This document shows, in pieces, positions 17,052 through 25,348 of a stretch of 64,000 nucleotides of DNA. Source of the stretch: Solirubrobacter sp963736505 (lineage in GTDB: Bacteria > Actinomycetota > Thermoleophilia > Solirubrobacterales > Solirubrobacteraceae); NCBI GenBank assembly GCA_963736505.1, contig CAVTOZ010000005.1, positions 372,001 through 436,000 of the forward strand, written 5' to 3'. Positions within the stretch are counted from its first letter, which is position 1. Each line of letters begins with the position of its first letter. Under the pieces are notes generated by a model. That model worked only from the letters and a program-made list of their open reading frames with translations. It did no database searches and was not told where the DNA came from. The translations under genes were made by a program, and so were the position numbers.

Positions 17052-18050
17052 ATGCGACGCGTGCTCGTCCTGTGCTGCGTGGTGCTGCTGGCCGGTTGCG
17101 GCGGCGGCTCCAAGACCAACTCCGACCCCGTGCAGTCGGTGCCGTCCGAGAACGGCGTACGCGCGGCCGTCCAGAAGGCCTCCGGGCCGACGAAGGCCGA
17201 CTTCCCCGACGCCTCCGGCAAGTCGCTCGAGCAGCTCGCCAACACGCTCTCCGCCGGCCCGTCGCTCGCGCTCGCGAGCTCGGTCTTCACGGTCGGCGAC
17301 AACCGCATGGCCTTCGGCGTGATCGCCAAGGACGGGACGCCGGTCTACGGCCAGACCGCGATCTACGTCGCGCCGACGCCGAGCAAGCCGGCCGAGGGCC
17401 CGTTCGTCGCCCCCGCCGACGTCCTGCTGACGCAGGCGCGCTACCGCTCCGAGCAGGCGGCCAAGACGAGCGACCCGTTCGTCGCCGTCTACGGCGCCCA
17501 GGTCCCGTTCGCCAAGAAGGGCTCCTACGCGGTGCTGTCGGCGACCAAGGGCGCCGACGGCAAGCTGACGGGCGCCACGGGCACCGTCAACGTGCTCACG
17601 AAGACGGCGGACCCGATCCCGGCGGTCGGCTCGAAGGCGCCGAAGGTGCACACCGACACGCTCGCGAGCGCGAAGGGCGACGTCACGAAGATCGACACGC
17701 GCGTGCCGCCGAGCGACATGCACAAGGAGGACTTCGCGGACGTGGTCGGCAAGAAGCCGGTCGCGCTGCTGTTCTCGACGCCGCAGCTGTGCCAGTCGCA
17801 GGTGTGCGGGCCGGTGACCGACATCGCGCTGCAGATGGAGGCCAAGTACCGCGACAAGATGACCTTCATCCACCAGGAGGTCTACGTCGACAACGACGCG
17901 CAGAAGGGCCTGCGGCCGCCGCTGGTGCAGTTCCACCTGCAGACCGAGCCATGGCTGTTCGTCGTCAACAAGCGGGGCATCATCACGGCGCGCCTGGAAG
18001 GCTCGATCGGGGTGCGCGAGTTCGAGAACGCCGTGAAGACCGGGCTGTGA
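17052..18050 (+). CDS. Thioredoxin-fold lipoprotein
   Basis: A 332-residue exported lipoprotein. MRRVLVLCCVVLLAGCG is a signal peptide with lipobox LAGC (Cys near 16). The C-terminal third resembles a thioredoxin fold: a CX4C motif in LCQSQVCGPV (near 252), EPWLFVVNKRG with the strand before helix 4, and a closing helix. The N-terminal 200 residues are of unknown fold. Two Cys four residues apart is unlike the usual CXXC, so redox activity is uncertain. The stop overlaps the next start as GTGA, linking it to the following membrane protein. Confidence 0.8.
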   Translation: MRRVLVLCCVVLLAGCGGGSKTNSDPVQSVPSENGVRAAVQKASGPTKADFPDASGKSLEQLANTLSAGPSLALASSVFTVGDNRMAFGVIAKDGTPVYGQTAIYVAPTPSKPAEGPFVAPADVLLTQARYRSEQAAKTSDPFVAVYGAQVPFAKKGSYAVLSATKGADGKLTGATGTVNVLTKTADPIPAVGSKAPKVHTDTLASAKGDVTKIDTRVPPSDMHKEDFADVVGKKPVALLFSTPQLCQSQVCGPVTDIALQMEAKYRDKMTFIHQEVYVDNDAQKGLRPPLVQFHLQTEPWLFVVNKRGIITARLEGSIGVREFENAVKTGL

Positions 18051-19435
18051 GGCACGCAGGCCGGGCGTTGACGGCGGCCCTGGCCGCCCTCGTTCTGCTG
18101 CCGGCCTCCGCGGACGCGCACGGCCTCGTCCAGCGCGAGCAGCTCCCGATCCCGCAGTGGCTGTTCGCGTGGGCGGCGGCCGCGGTGCTGGTGATCTCAT
18201 TCTTCGCCCTCGCGGTGCTGTGGCCGCAGCCGCGGCTGGAGCGCGACGTCTGGCGCCCGCTGCCGCTCGGGCGCGCGCTCGCGAGCGCGCCGGTGCAGGC
18301 GCTGTGCGGCGCGATCGGCGTGTTCCTGCTCGGCGTCACGATCGTCGCCGGCTACGTCGGGTCCGGGACGGCGCTGGACAACTGGGCGCCGACGTTCATC
18401 CTGATCACGTTCTGGGTCGGGCTCGTGTTCGCCTCGATCCTGTTCGGCGACGTCTTCCGCGCCTTCAGCCCCTGGCGGGCGATCGGGCGCCTGCTGCCGT
18501 CGCTGGAGCGGCCGTACCCGGAGCGGTTCGGGCGCTGGCCGGCGGCGGCGGTGATCGTCGTGTTCACGTGGATCGAGCTCGTGTCGGGCTGGGGCGACCA
18601 CCCGCCGCGGCTGGTGACCGCGGCGCTGCTGTACACCGTCGGGACGCTCGCCGCCCAGTGCGTCTACGGCGTCGAGACGTGGTCGCGGCGGGGCGAGGGC
18701 TTCGCGGTCTACTACAACTTCTTCTCCCGGATGTCGGTGTTCGAGACCCGCTCCGGCGTGCTCGGCCTGCGCCCGCCGCTGGCGGGGCTCCCGCGGCTGG
18801 ATCCGGCGCCGGGCACGGTGGCGTTCGTGACCGTGATGATCGGCACCGTCACGTTCGACGGGCTCAGCCAGGGGCCGCTGTGGAAGAACCTCTCCGCCGA
18901 CGTCGTCGACGCGCTCGGCAACATCGGGATCGGCGCGCTGACGGCGTCGAAGATCGCCTCGACGATCGGGCTGTTCATCGGCATCGGGATCGTGGCCGGC
19001 TTCTACCGGCTCGGGATCGAGGGCGCGCGCTCGGTCGGCGGCGACCTCGACGTGCGCCGGCTGGAGGTCGGCTTCATCCACACGCTGCTGCCGATCGCGG
19101 CCGTCTACGTCGCCGCGCACTACTTCACGTTCCTGATCTTCGAGGGCCAGGCGATCGGCTATCTCGCGAGCGACCCGTTCGGGCAGGGCTGGGACCTGTT
19201 CGGCACGGTCGCGTCCGGGATCGACTACTCGCTGTTCCCGCAGAAGGACACCTGGTACGTGCAGGTCGCGTTCGTGGTGGTCGGCCACGTGGCCGCGCTG
19301 ACGCTCGCGCACGACCGCGCGCTGACGCTCTACGGCGACGCGAAGCTCGCGGTGCGCTCGCAGTACTGGATGCTCGGGATCATGGTCGGCTTCACCTCGC
19401 TGGCGCTCTGGCTGCTGGCCCAGGCCGGCGCCTAG
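18047..19435 (+). CDS. Polytopic membrane protein of unknown function with signal peptide
   Basis: A 462-residue protein starting VRHAGRALTAALAALVLLPAS, a cleavable signal ending near ADAHG, followed by about 10-11 membrane segments. Conserved-looking polar spots are FRAFSPWRAIGR and SWHY-like aromatic loops such as FFSRMSVFETRSG. Related actinobacterial proteins sometimes carry the label fenitrothion hydrolase; I cannot support that from sequence. Its GTGA overlap with the thioredoxin-like lipoprotein suggests the two work together in the envelope. Confidence 0.75.
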   Translation: MRHAGRALTAALAALVLLPASADAHGLVQREQLPIPQWLFAWAAAAVLVISFFALAVLWPQPRLERDVWRPLPLGRALASAPVQALCGAIGVFLLGVTIVAGYVGSGTALDNWAPTFILITFWVGLVFASILFGDVFRAFSPWRAIGRLLPSLERPYPERFGRWPAAAVIVVFTWIELVSGWGDHPPRLVTAALLYTVGTLAAQCVYGVETWSRRGEGFAVYYNFFSRMSVFETRSGVLGLRPPLAGLPRLDPAPGTVAFVTVMIGTVTFDGLSQGPLWKNLSADVVDALGNIGIGALTASKIASTIGLFIGIGIVAGFYRLGIEGARSVGGDLDVRRLEVGFIHTLLPIAAVYVAAHYFTFLIFEGQAIGYLASDPFGQGWDLFGTVASGIDYSLFPQKDTWYVQVAFVVVGHVAALTLAHDRALTLYGDAKLAVRSQYWMLGIMVGFTSLALWLLAQAGA

Positions 19436-19691
19436 TAGTGGACGCGTCCGGAAGTACGACGCATTCCGGCGGGCCCGGACCGCCACCTGTCTCGCCCTAG
19501 GGGCTCGCCACCTGGCTCTCGCCGCTGCCGGGCCACGGCAGTCGCACACGTACCAGCAGTATGCGAACGACTGCCGCAGCCGGCAGCGACGACCCGTGCA
19601 TTCGCCGGCGATACGCCGTACTTACGAACGCGCCCACCCGCGGCAAGGTCGCGGCAAAGGCCCGGCAACCCGGGCCGTTCATGTTGCGCCC
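19436..19691. other. Non-coding gap with two small inverted repeats
   Basis: This 256-nt gap holds CCGGAA-N10-TTCCGG (19448-19453/19464-19469) just after the stop of the membrane protein, and CTGCCG-CAGC-CGGCAG (19571-19586). Neither has a T-run. CATGTT (19680-19685), 6 nt before ATG 19692, is a weak candidate -10 box. I see no coding signal here. Confidence 0.4.
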
Positions 19692-21023
19692 ATGAAACGA
19701 ACTCCCTGGATCGCGGCGGCGGCCGCCCTGGTGGCGCTCGTGTGCGCGCCGGCCGCGATCGCCGACTCGATCGCCTATGTCAAGGACGGCAACGTGTGGC
19801 TGTCGACCGCGGACGGCTCGCGCCAGTACCAGGTGACCTACACGGGCGGCTACGCGGACGTCTCGCAGGCCGACGACGGCACGATGATCGCGCTCACCGG
19901 CGTGCGGCTGCACAAGCTCGACCGCGCCGGCAACGTGCTCGCGAACTTCGACACGCCCGTGTCCGACACGCGCCCGGCGCCGGCCAAGACGTTCTACGGC
20001 CCGTACGACCCGGCGATCTCCCCTGACGGCACCAAGGTCGCCTACACGTACTACTGGATGACGCAGAGCCAGAACCCGGGCTGCCTGCCGCCGACATGCG
20101 TCGTCGCGATCAACGAGGGCGGCACCGGCTACACGTGGTCGGACCGCCAGACGTCGTGGGACGACCCGGCGCTCGGCAAGCACTCCGGCTGGCGCCATCC
20201 GGCGTGGGTCGACGACGACACCGTGCTGCTCGCCAACCCGACGCACCTGCCCAACAACGACGTCATCCTCGACACGCTCAGCGACGGCGACAGCGGCAAC
20301 CTCGTCAAGAACTGGTTCAGCGACACCGTCCAGAACAACCCGCACGTGTCCGGCGGCGACATCACGCGCGACCGGCGCAAGCTCGCGTTCCAGACGGGCA
20401 GCGGCGACTCGACGCTGACGCTCTACTCCGTCCCGAGCTTCCCGACCACGTTCAAGGACGGCGACGCGCCCCTGAGCACCAAGCCGATCGTCTGCTACCG
20501 CTACAGCGGCGCGCCGGGCGGCACGTTCTCCCAGCCGACGTTCGCGCCGGACGGCACGCGCGTGGCCTGGGGCGCCGGCGACGGCATCTACGTCGCCGCG
20601 GTGCCGGACTTCTCCGGGGGCTGCACGCTCACCGGCGCCACGCCGACGCCGCCGCTCGTGATCCCGGGCGGCAGCGAGCCCGACTGGGGGCCCGCCGACG
20701 TGCCGGCGGCGCGTCCGGCGCCGGGCTCGAGCCCGGCCCCGGCGCCGGCCCCGGCCCAGCCCGCGGCCCCGAAGAAGCTGGCCGTCTCGCTCAAGCGCAC
20801 CGGGCAGCGCGTCAAGGTGCGCGTGACGCTGCCCTCCACGGGACGCCTGTCGGCGACCGCCAAGGCCACCGGCAAGCTCGTCGGCACGGCCGCGCGGAAG
20901 GTGAAGAAGGGCGCCGCGACCCTGACGCTGCGGCTCAAGGGCCACCCGCGGAACGTCACGGTGACGGTCACGTTCACGCCCTCCTCCGGCGCCGCGCGGA
21001 CGGGCTCGGCGACGCTGCGCTAA
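19692..21023 (+). CDS. Secreted TolB-like beta-propeller protein
   Basis: A 443-residue protein with a signal peptide (MKRTPWIAAAAALVALVCA, cleavage near AIADS). Repeated PD40/TolB-type blades follow, such as YDPAISPDGTKVAY (near 100) and QPTFAPDGTRVAWG (near 280). A Pro/Ala linker (PAPGSSPAPAPAPAQPA, near 345) leads to a C-terminal beta domain rich in Lys and Thr. It is probably anchored to or interacts with the cell surface. Ligand is unknown. Its stop codon overlaps that of the convergent glycosidase-like gene. Confidence 0.82.
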   Translation: MKRTPWIAAAAALVALVCAPAAIADSIAYVKDGNVWLSTADGSRQYQVTYTGGYADVSQADDGTMIALTGVRLHKLDRAGNVLANFDTPVSDTRPAPAKTFYGPYDPAISPDGTKVAYTYYWMTQSQNPGCLPPTCVVAINEGGTGYTWSDRQTSWDDPALGKHSGWRHPAWVDDDTVLLANPTHLPNNDVILDTLSDGDSGNLVKNWFSDTVQNNPHVSGGDITRDRRKLAFQTGSGDSTLTLYSVPSFPTTFKDGDAPLSTKPIVCYRYSGAPGGTFSQPTFAPDGTRVAWGAGDGIYVAAVPDFSGGCTLTGATPTPPLVIPGGSEPDWGPADVPAARPAPGSSPAPAPAPAQPAAPKKLAVSLKRTGQRVKVRVTLPSTGRLSATAKATGKLVGTAARKVKKGAATLTLRLKGHPRNVTVTVTFTPSSGAARTGSATLR

Positions 21024-22321
21024 CAGGCCGGCGGCGGGGGCGGCGCGCTCGCAGGACGCGCGCCGCCCCAGGCCGTCCACTCCGCCAGGGTCGGGCGCGG
21101 GGCGGCGAGGTCGGTCGTCACGAGGCCGGTCGGGAAGCGGTCGTCCTGGCGCAGCGTGTACTGGAACGCGACGGTCACGCGCGGGTCGTTCCACCACGTC
21201 ACCAGGCGGTCGTGGAGCTCGCGGCAGCCTTCGCGCTCGTCGGCGATCGCGCGCGCGGCGGAGTACTCCGTCGGCGCCGGGCCGACGCCGGTCTCGGTGA
21301 TCCAGATCGTCTTCGGCTCCGGGCAGCCGCGGGCGTCGAGCGCGGCGGCGACCGCGGCGACGGGGTCAGGTCCGCCGATGTACGCGTGCTGCGACCACAC
21401 CGTCGAGGCGCACACGACGTCCTGCGGGAGCGCGGCGATGAACTCCGGCACGGTCGTCGTGTTCGGCGTCGGCTTGAGCAGGCCGGCGGTCTCGCCGAGG
21501 ACGAGCCGGTGGTCGCCGCCGAAGGTCGTCAGCGCCTGGCCGAGCGCGCGCACGAGCGCGGCGTACGGCGCGGCCGCCTGGGTCGGTGACGCCGGGTCGC
21601 AGGCGGCCCGCTGCGGGCTGATGAAGGCGGGGTGGTTGGGCTCGTTCCAGGCGCTCCAGAAGCGCACGTCGGCGCCCTCCTGCGCGGCCACCGTCAGCAG
21701 GTCGGTGACCAGTTGCTGGTAGGCGGGGAGGGCGTCGGCCCGCGGCGGGCGGGACTTCGGCTGCGTGCCCGCGCGCTCGCAGCCGGCCGCGGGCGCCGCG
21801 GCCCAGTCCGGCGTGCCGGTGATCACCGCGAGCCCGGTCCAGCCGCCCTCGCGCTGGCGTGACGCGAGCGCGCGCAGCTGGTCGCGCACGCCGGTCCAAC
21901 CGAGGCACGGCCCGACGGCGCGCATGCAGCCCGCGTTCGGCGCGGCGAGGTCGGCGGGCGTGCCGGCGCTCGGCTGCAGCGACGCCCAGTCGACCACGAG
22001 CCGGTAGAACGCGGGCCGGATCGCGCCGAGCGCGTCGCGCCAGCGCGCCCACGGCTCCGGCACGGCGCGATCGCCCGCCACGAGGTTCGGGTTCGGCTCC
22101 GTCACGCCGATCGCCAGGCCCTGCCCGGCCGCGGGCAGCGGGTCGGGCGTCGCCGTCGGGGTCGGCGTCGGCGTCGGCGTGGCCGCCGCGGTCACGGCCG
22201 GCGTGGGCGCGGGCGTGGGCGCCGCGGCCGAGTCGTTGTCGAACCGCGAGATCGCGTAGGCCGCCGCGGCGACGATCAGGGTCGCGGCGACGATCGCCAG
22301 CCGATTCGCGAGCGGGTACAT
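21020..22321 (-). CDS. Membrane-anchored glycoside hydrolase-like protein (clan GH-A type), copy 1
   Basis: A 433-residue protein with an N-terminal anchor (LANRLAIVAATLIVAAAAY) and a Pro/Thr linker (TPTPTPTPTATPDP), then a TIM-barrel domain. Candidate catalytic residues are the Glu in FWSAWNEPNHP (acid/base, near 223) and in WITETGVG (nucleophile, near 327), the usual pair in retaining clan GH-A enzymes. It shares these and the ends (EWTAWGG) with the adjacent gene, so the two are tandem paralogues. Substrate and exact GH family are unknown. Confidence 0.8.
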   Translation of the reverse strand: MYPLANRLAIVAATLIVAAAAYAISRFDNDSAAAPTPAPTPAVTAAATPTPTPTPTATPDPLPAAGQGLAIGVTEPNPNLVAGDRAVPEPWARWRDALGAIRPAFYRLVVDWASLQPSAGTPADLAAPNAGCMRAVGPCLGWTGVRDQLRALASRQREGGWTGLAVITGTPDWAAAPAAGCERAGTQPKSRPPRADALPAYQQLVTDLLTVAAQEGADVRFWSAWNEPNHPAFISPQRAACDPASPTQAAAPYAALVRALGQALTTFGGDHRLVLGETAGLLKPTPNTTTVPEFIAALPQDVVCASTVWSQHAYIGGPDPVAAVAAALDARGCPEPKTIWITETGVGPAPTEYSAARAIADEREGCRELHDRLVTWWNDPRVTVAFQYTLRQDDRFPTGLVTTDLAAPRPTLAEWTAWGGARPASAPPPPPAC

Positions 22322-22330
22322 CGGTTTTCG

Positions 22331-22336
22331 AGGCTA
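22331..22336 (-). promoter_or_regulatory. -10 box TAGCCT for glycosidase copy 1
   Basis: On the minus strand TAGCCT lies 9 nt before ATG 22321, inside the 36-nt gap between the two paralogues. Copy 1 can therefore be transcribed on its own. Confidence 0.45.
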
Positions 22337-22357
22337 CGAGATGCTCGCGCGGACGCG

Positions 22358-23626
22358 TCAACCGCAACTGTCGGGCGGCGCCGGGTCGGTCGCCTTCGGC
22401 CGCGCCGTGCCGCCCCAGGCGGTCCACTCGGCCAGCGCCGGATAGGCGTCCGAGAGGTCGGTCTTGACGAGGCCGGTCGGGAAGAGGTCGTCCTCGCGCA
22501 GCGTGTACTGGAACGCCGCCGTCACGCGGTCGTCCTGGAGCCAGTCGTCGAGCCGGCGGTGCAGCAGCCGGCAGGCCGCGAGCTGCGACGCGTGCGACGT
22601 GCGCCGCTTCTGGCCGCTGCGCGGCGCGCCGACGCCGGTCTCGGTGATCCACAGCGCCGGCTTGGCGCAGCCCTTCCGGGTCAGGGCGCGCTCGACGTCG
22701 TCGACCGGGTTCACGCCGCCGATGTAGCCGTGCTGGGACCACACCTTCGCGCCGCACGCCAGGTCCTCCGGCACGTCGGCGATGAACTCGGAGATCGAGG
22801 ACGACTTCGGCCGCCGGTCCGGCAGGCCCGCGAGCTCGCCCAGCACGAGCTCCTGGTCGCCCGGCGCCGCGTCGAGCTGCTGCTTGAGCTTGCGCGCCAT
22901 CTCCACGTACGGCCCGACCGCGGCCGACTTCGCCGACGAGGAGCACTTCGCCCGCTGTGGCGAGATGAAGAACGGGTGGTTCGGCTCGTTCCAGGGCGAC
23001 CAGTAGTGCAGGTCGACGCCGTCGTTGCGCGCCTCCTGGAGCACGAAGCGCACGAACACGCCGTACGCGTCCATCCCGTAGCCCTCCTTCGGCGGGCGCG
23101 AGCGGGGCAGCGTGCCCGCGCGCTCGCAGCCGGACGCCGGCGCGGCCGCCCACGTGGGCGTCCCGGTCAGCACCACCAGCGCCTGCCAGCCGCCGTCGGC
23201 CTTCTGACGCGCGCCGAGCGCCTTGAACACGTCGCGGATGCCGCCGTAGCCGCCGCACGGGCCCTTGTCGCGCATGCAGCCGCCGTTGGGCGAGTCGAAC
23301 ACCGGCGGCTTGCCGGCCTCAGGCTGGAGCACCGACCAGTCGACGATCACGCGGTAGTACGCGGGATGGATCTTGGCCAGCGCGTCGCGCCAGCGCGCGA
23401 ACTCCGGCACCACCGGATGCGAGTCCGGCCAGATGAAGTTCGGGTTCTGCTCGGTGATGCCGACGGCGAGCGCGGGTGCATCCGGCGGCGGTCCGACCGT
23501 GCCCTTCGCGGGGCCGGGCGACGCCTTCGGCGCCGCCGGCTTCTTCGAAGGATGGTCTCCGCCGCCGCAGCCTCCGAGCAGGGCCGCTGCGACCAGCGCC
23601 GCGCCAAAGGCGCGGCGGAAGGGCAT
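22358..23626 (-). CDS. Glycoside hydrolase-like lipoprotein (clan GH-A type), copy 2
   Basis: A 422-residue lipoprotein: MPFRRAFGAALVAAALLGGCGG has a lipobox LGGC (Cys near 20), then a Lys/Pro linker and a TIM barrel. Catalytic candidates match copy 1: WSPWNEPNHPFF (near 214) and WITETGVGAP (near 321). The start overlaps the stop of the ErpA-like gene as TGATG, so it is the distal gene of that transcript. A lipid anchor here against a membrane helix in copy 1 suggests similar enzymes held at the surface in different ways. Confidence 0.8.
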   Translation of the reverse strand: MPFRRAFGAALVAAALLGGCGGGDHPSKKPAAPKASPGPAKGTVGPPPDAPALAVGITEQNPNFIWPDSHPVVPEFARWRDALAKIHPAYYRVIVDWSVLQPEAGKPPVFDSPNGGCMRDKGPCGGYGGIRDVFKALGARQKADGGWQALVVLTGTPTWAAAPASGCERAGTLPRSRPPKEGYGMDAYGVFVRFVLQEARNDGVDLHYWSPWNEPNHPFFISPQRAKCSSSAKSAAVGPYVEMARKLKQQLDAAPGDQELVLGELAGLPDRRPKSSSISEFIADVPEDLACGAKVWSQHGYIGGVNPVDDVERALTRKGCAKPALWITETGVGAPRSGQKRRTSHASQLAACRLLHRRLDDWLQDDRVTAAFQYTLREDDLFPTGLVKTDLSDAYPALAEWTAWGGTARPKATDPAPPDSCG

Positions 23627-23979
23627 CAGACCGCGGAAACCTCTTCCTCGTCGGCGACGCGGAAGGAGGAGCCGCAGCCGCAGGCCGCGACCACGTTCGG
23701 GTTCTCGACCTTGAAGCCCGCGCCCTGCATGCCGTCGACATAGTCGACCACCGCGCCCTTGACGTAGGGCAGCGACGGGCCGTCGACGAGGATCCTCAGG
23801 CCGTGATCCTCGAAGATCTCATCGCCGTCGCGCTGGGTGTCGAAGGCGAGGGCGTACTGGAAACCCGAGCAGCCGCCGCCGCGCACGCCCACGCGCAGCC
23901 CGGAGGTCTGGAGGTCCCCGCTCTGCGAGGAGAGGAACTCCTGGACCTTCTCGGCGCCCTTGTCGGTGAAGGTGATCAC
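23626..23979 (-). CDS. erpA: A-type iron-sulfur cluster carrier (ErpA/IscA/HesB family)
   Basis: A 117-residue protein with the three conserved Cys of the family: GGGCSGFQYAL (near 36) and the C-terminal ACGCGSSF pair (near 100-102). It starts VITFTDKGAEKVQEFL. A-type carriers accept 2Fe-2S or 4Fe-4S clusters and pass them to target enzymes. It sits back to back with bolA-grx4, other Fe-S trafficking genes, across a 36-nt divergent promoter. GTG 23979 is supported by a -10 box exactly 7 nt upstream. Confidence 0.93.
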   Translation of the reverse strand: MITFTDKGAEKVQEFLSSQSGDLQTSGLRVGVRGGGCSGFQYALAFDTQRDGDEIFEDHGLRILVDGPSLPYVKGAVVDYVDGMQGAGFKVENPNVVAACGCGSSFRVADEEEVSAV

Positions 23980-23986
23980 TTTACGA

Positions 23987-23992
23987 AGTGTA
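23987..23992 (-). promoter_or_regulatory. -10 box TACACT for erpA
   Basis: On the minus strand TACACT lies 7 nt before GTG 23979. The plus-strand box TAGGCT begins only 9 nt further on, so two divergent promoters are packed into 36 nt. Confidence 0.55.
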
Positions 23993-24000
23993 GCGACCGC

Positions 24001-24006
24001 TAGGCT
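24001..24006 (+). promoter_or_regulatory. -10 box TAGGCT for bolA
   Basis: TAGGCT lies 9 nt before ATG 24016 (6 nt before an in-frame TTG at 24013). No Shine-Dalgarno is present. Confidence 0.55.
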
Positions 24007-24015
24007 TGAAACTTG

Positions 24016-24243
24016 ATGCCATCGACCGACGATCTCAAGCACCGCATCGAGGCCGCCATCCCCGGTGCGACCGCTGACGTCACGGACCTCACGGGCGGCG
24101 GCGACCACTTCAAGGCCACCGTCATCGCGCCCGAGTTCGCCGATCTGAGCCGCATCGAGCAGCACCGCCGCGTCTACGCGGTGTTCGGGCCCGACATCGG
24201 CGGTCCGATCCACGCCCTGTCCCTCGTCACCAAGGCGGAGTAG
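24016..24243 (+). CDS. bolA: BolA-family protein
   Basis: A 75-residue protein beginning MPSTDDLKHRIEAAIPGA with the BolA fold: DLTGGGDHFKATVIAPEF, the helix SRIEQHRRVYAVFG and a final IHALSL strand containing the conserved His. BolA proteins pair with monothiol glutaredoxins to bind a 2Fe-2S cluster, and Grx4 is the next gene, 2 nt away. This supports a role in Fe-S handling or iron sensing rather than DNA binding alone. Confidence 0.93.
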   Translation: MPSTDDLKHRIEAAIPGATADVTDLTGGGDHFKATVIAPEFADLSRIEQHRRVYAVFGPDIGGPIHALSLVTKAE

Positions 24244-24245
24244 TT

Positions 24246-24602
24246 GTGAGCGACACCACCAATCCCATCCGCGACGCCATCACCGAGGCGATCGGCGAGC
24301 ACGACGTGATCCTCTTCATGAAGGGCACGCCCGAGCAGCCGCGCTGCGGCTTCTCAGCACGCACGGTGCAGGCCCTGGACTCGCTCGGCGCGTCCTTCGC
24401 CGCCGTCGACATCCTTCCCGACCCGCGCATCCGGCAGGAGCTGTCGGCCATCTCCAACTGGCCGACGATCCCGCAGCTGTTCGTCAAGGGCGAGCTCGTC
24501 GGCGGCGCCGACATCGTCGCCGAGATGTACGAGTCGGGCGAGCTGGCCACGGTGCTGGGCGTGGAGCCGCCCGCGCCGATCCAGATCGAGAACCGCCTCT
24601 GA
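24246..24602 (+). CDS. grxD: Monothiol glutaredoxin (Grx4/GrxD type)
   Basis: A 118-residue glutaredoxin with the monothiol CGFS active site (QPRCGFSARTVQ, near residue 36), the WPTIPQLFVKGELVGG cis-Pro/GSH-binding stretch and MKGTPEQP. These ligate a glutathione-coordinated 2Fe-2S cluster, often shared with BolA. Many actinobacteria use mycothiol rather than glutathione, so the thiol partner here is uncertain. Start is GTG. The stop overlaps a CTG that seems to begin the next gene. Confidence 0.94.
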   Translation: MSDTTNPIRDAITEAIGEHDVILFMKGTPEQPRCGFSARTVQALDSLGASFAAVDILPDPRIRQELSAISNWPTIPQLFVKGELVGGADIVAEMYESGELATVLGVEPPAPIQIENRL

Positions 24603-25348
24603 TCGCAGCGCTCGCCGCGGCCGCGACGCTCGCCGTCGCGGCCGCGGGCGGGAACGAGCGTCCCGCCCACCGCACCGAGCCGCCGCCCGTGACCACCGCC
24701 GCGCGGATCCGCGCGGCGGAGCGCTACGCGCGCTCCCGCGAGGGCACGATCGCGTTCGCCGCGCTCGGCGACGACGGCCGCCTGCTCGGGGTCAACCGGA
24801 CCGAGCGCTTCCCGTCCGCCAGCGTCATCAAGGCGATGCTGATGGTCGCCGTCCTGCGCTCCGGGCCGCTCACGCCCCAGCGGCGCGCGCTGCTCGGCCC
24901 GATGATCACGCGCTCGGACAACAAGGCCGCCGAGGCGGTGTTCGACCTCGTCGGCGCATCAGGCCTGTGCCGCGTCGCGCAGGCCGCGCACATGCGCGAC
25001 TTCTACGTCAACACGGCGGTGTTCGAGGCGCAGCTGACCGCCGCCGACCAGGCCCGCCTGTTCGCGCGCATCGACACGCTGGTCCCGGCCGCGCACCGCG
25101 CCTACGCGCGCAGCCTGCTGGCCTCGATCGTCCCCGAGCAGCGCTGGGGGATCGCGCCCGTCGCCTCCACGCGCGGCTACCGGATCTTCTTCAAGGGCGG
25201 CTGGCGCAAGGGCCTCGTGCACCAGGTCGCGCTACTCGAGCGTGCGGGCCGCCGGCTCGCGCTCGCGATCCTCACCACGGGCGAACCGTCCACGGCCTAC
25301 GGCGAGGCCACCCTCGCCGGCATCGCCGCGCGCGTCCTGGAACCGTGA
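24599..25348 (+). CDS. Class A beta-lactamase-like serine hydrolase, probable CTG start
   Basis: A 249-residue protein if read from CTG 24599, which overlaps the grxD stop as CTGA and yields a hydrophobic leader (IAALAAAATLAVAAAGG). The only conventional alternative is GTG 24689, which removes the leader. Active-site motifs are SVIK (SxxK, in FPSASVIKAML), SDN (ITRSDNKAAEAVF) and a KGG near the position of KTG (FFKGGWRKG). The family covers beta-lactamases and related cell-wall or unknown hydrolases; true beta-lactamase activity is unproved. The 3' end overlaps the convergent permease by 117 nt. Confidence 0.78.
   Translation: MIAALAAAATLAVAAAGGNERPAHRTEPPPVTTAARIRAAERYARSREGTIAFAALGDDGRLLGVNRTERFPSASVIKAMLMVAVLRSGPLTPQRRALLGPMITRSDNKAAEAVFDLVGASGLCRVAQAAHMRDFYVNTAVFEAQLTAADQARLFARIDTLVPAAHRAYARSLLASIVPEQRWGIAPVASTRGYRIFFKGGWRKGLVHQVALLERAGRRLALAILTTGEPSTAYGEATLAGIAARVLEP

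Noticed and set aside
19448..19469. CCGGAA-N10-TTCCGG as an intrinsic terminator
   Set aside because: The stem is only 6 bp with a 10-nt loop and no T-run; it is recorded only as a small inverted repeat.
22138..22215. Short tandem repeat GTCGGCGTCGGC as a regulatory repeat
   Set aside because: It is the coding sequence of the Pro/Thr linker of a surface glycosidase.
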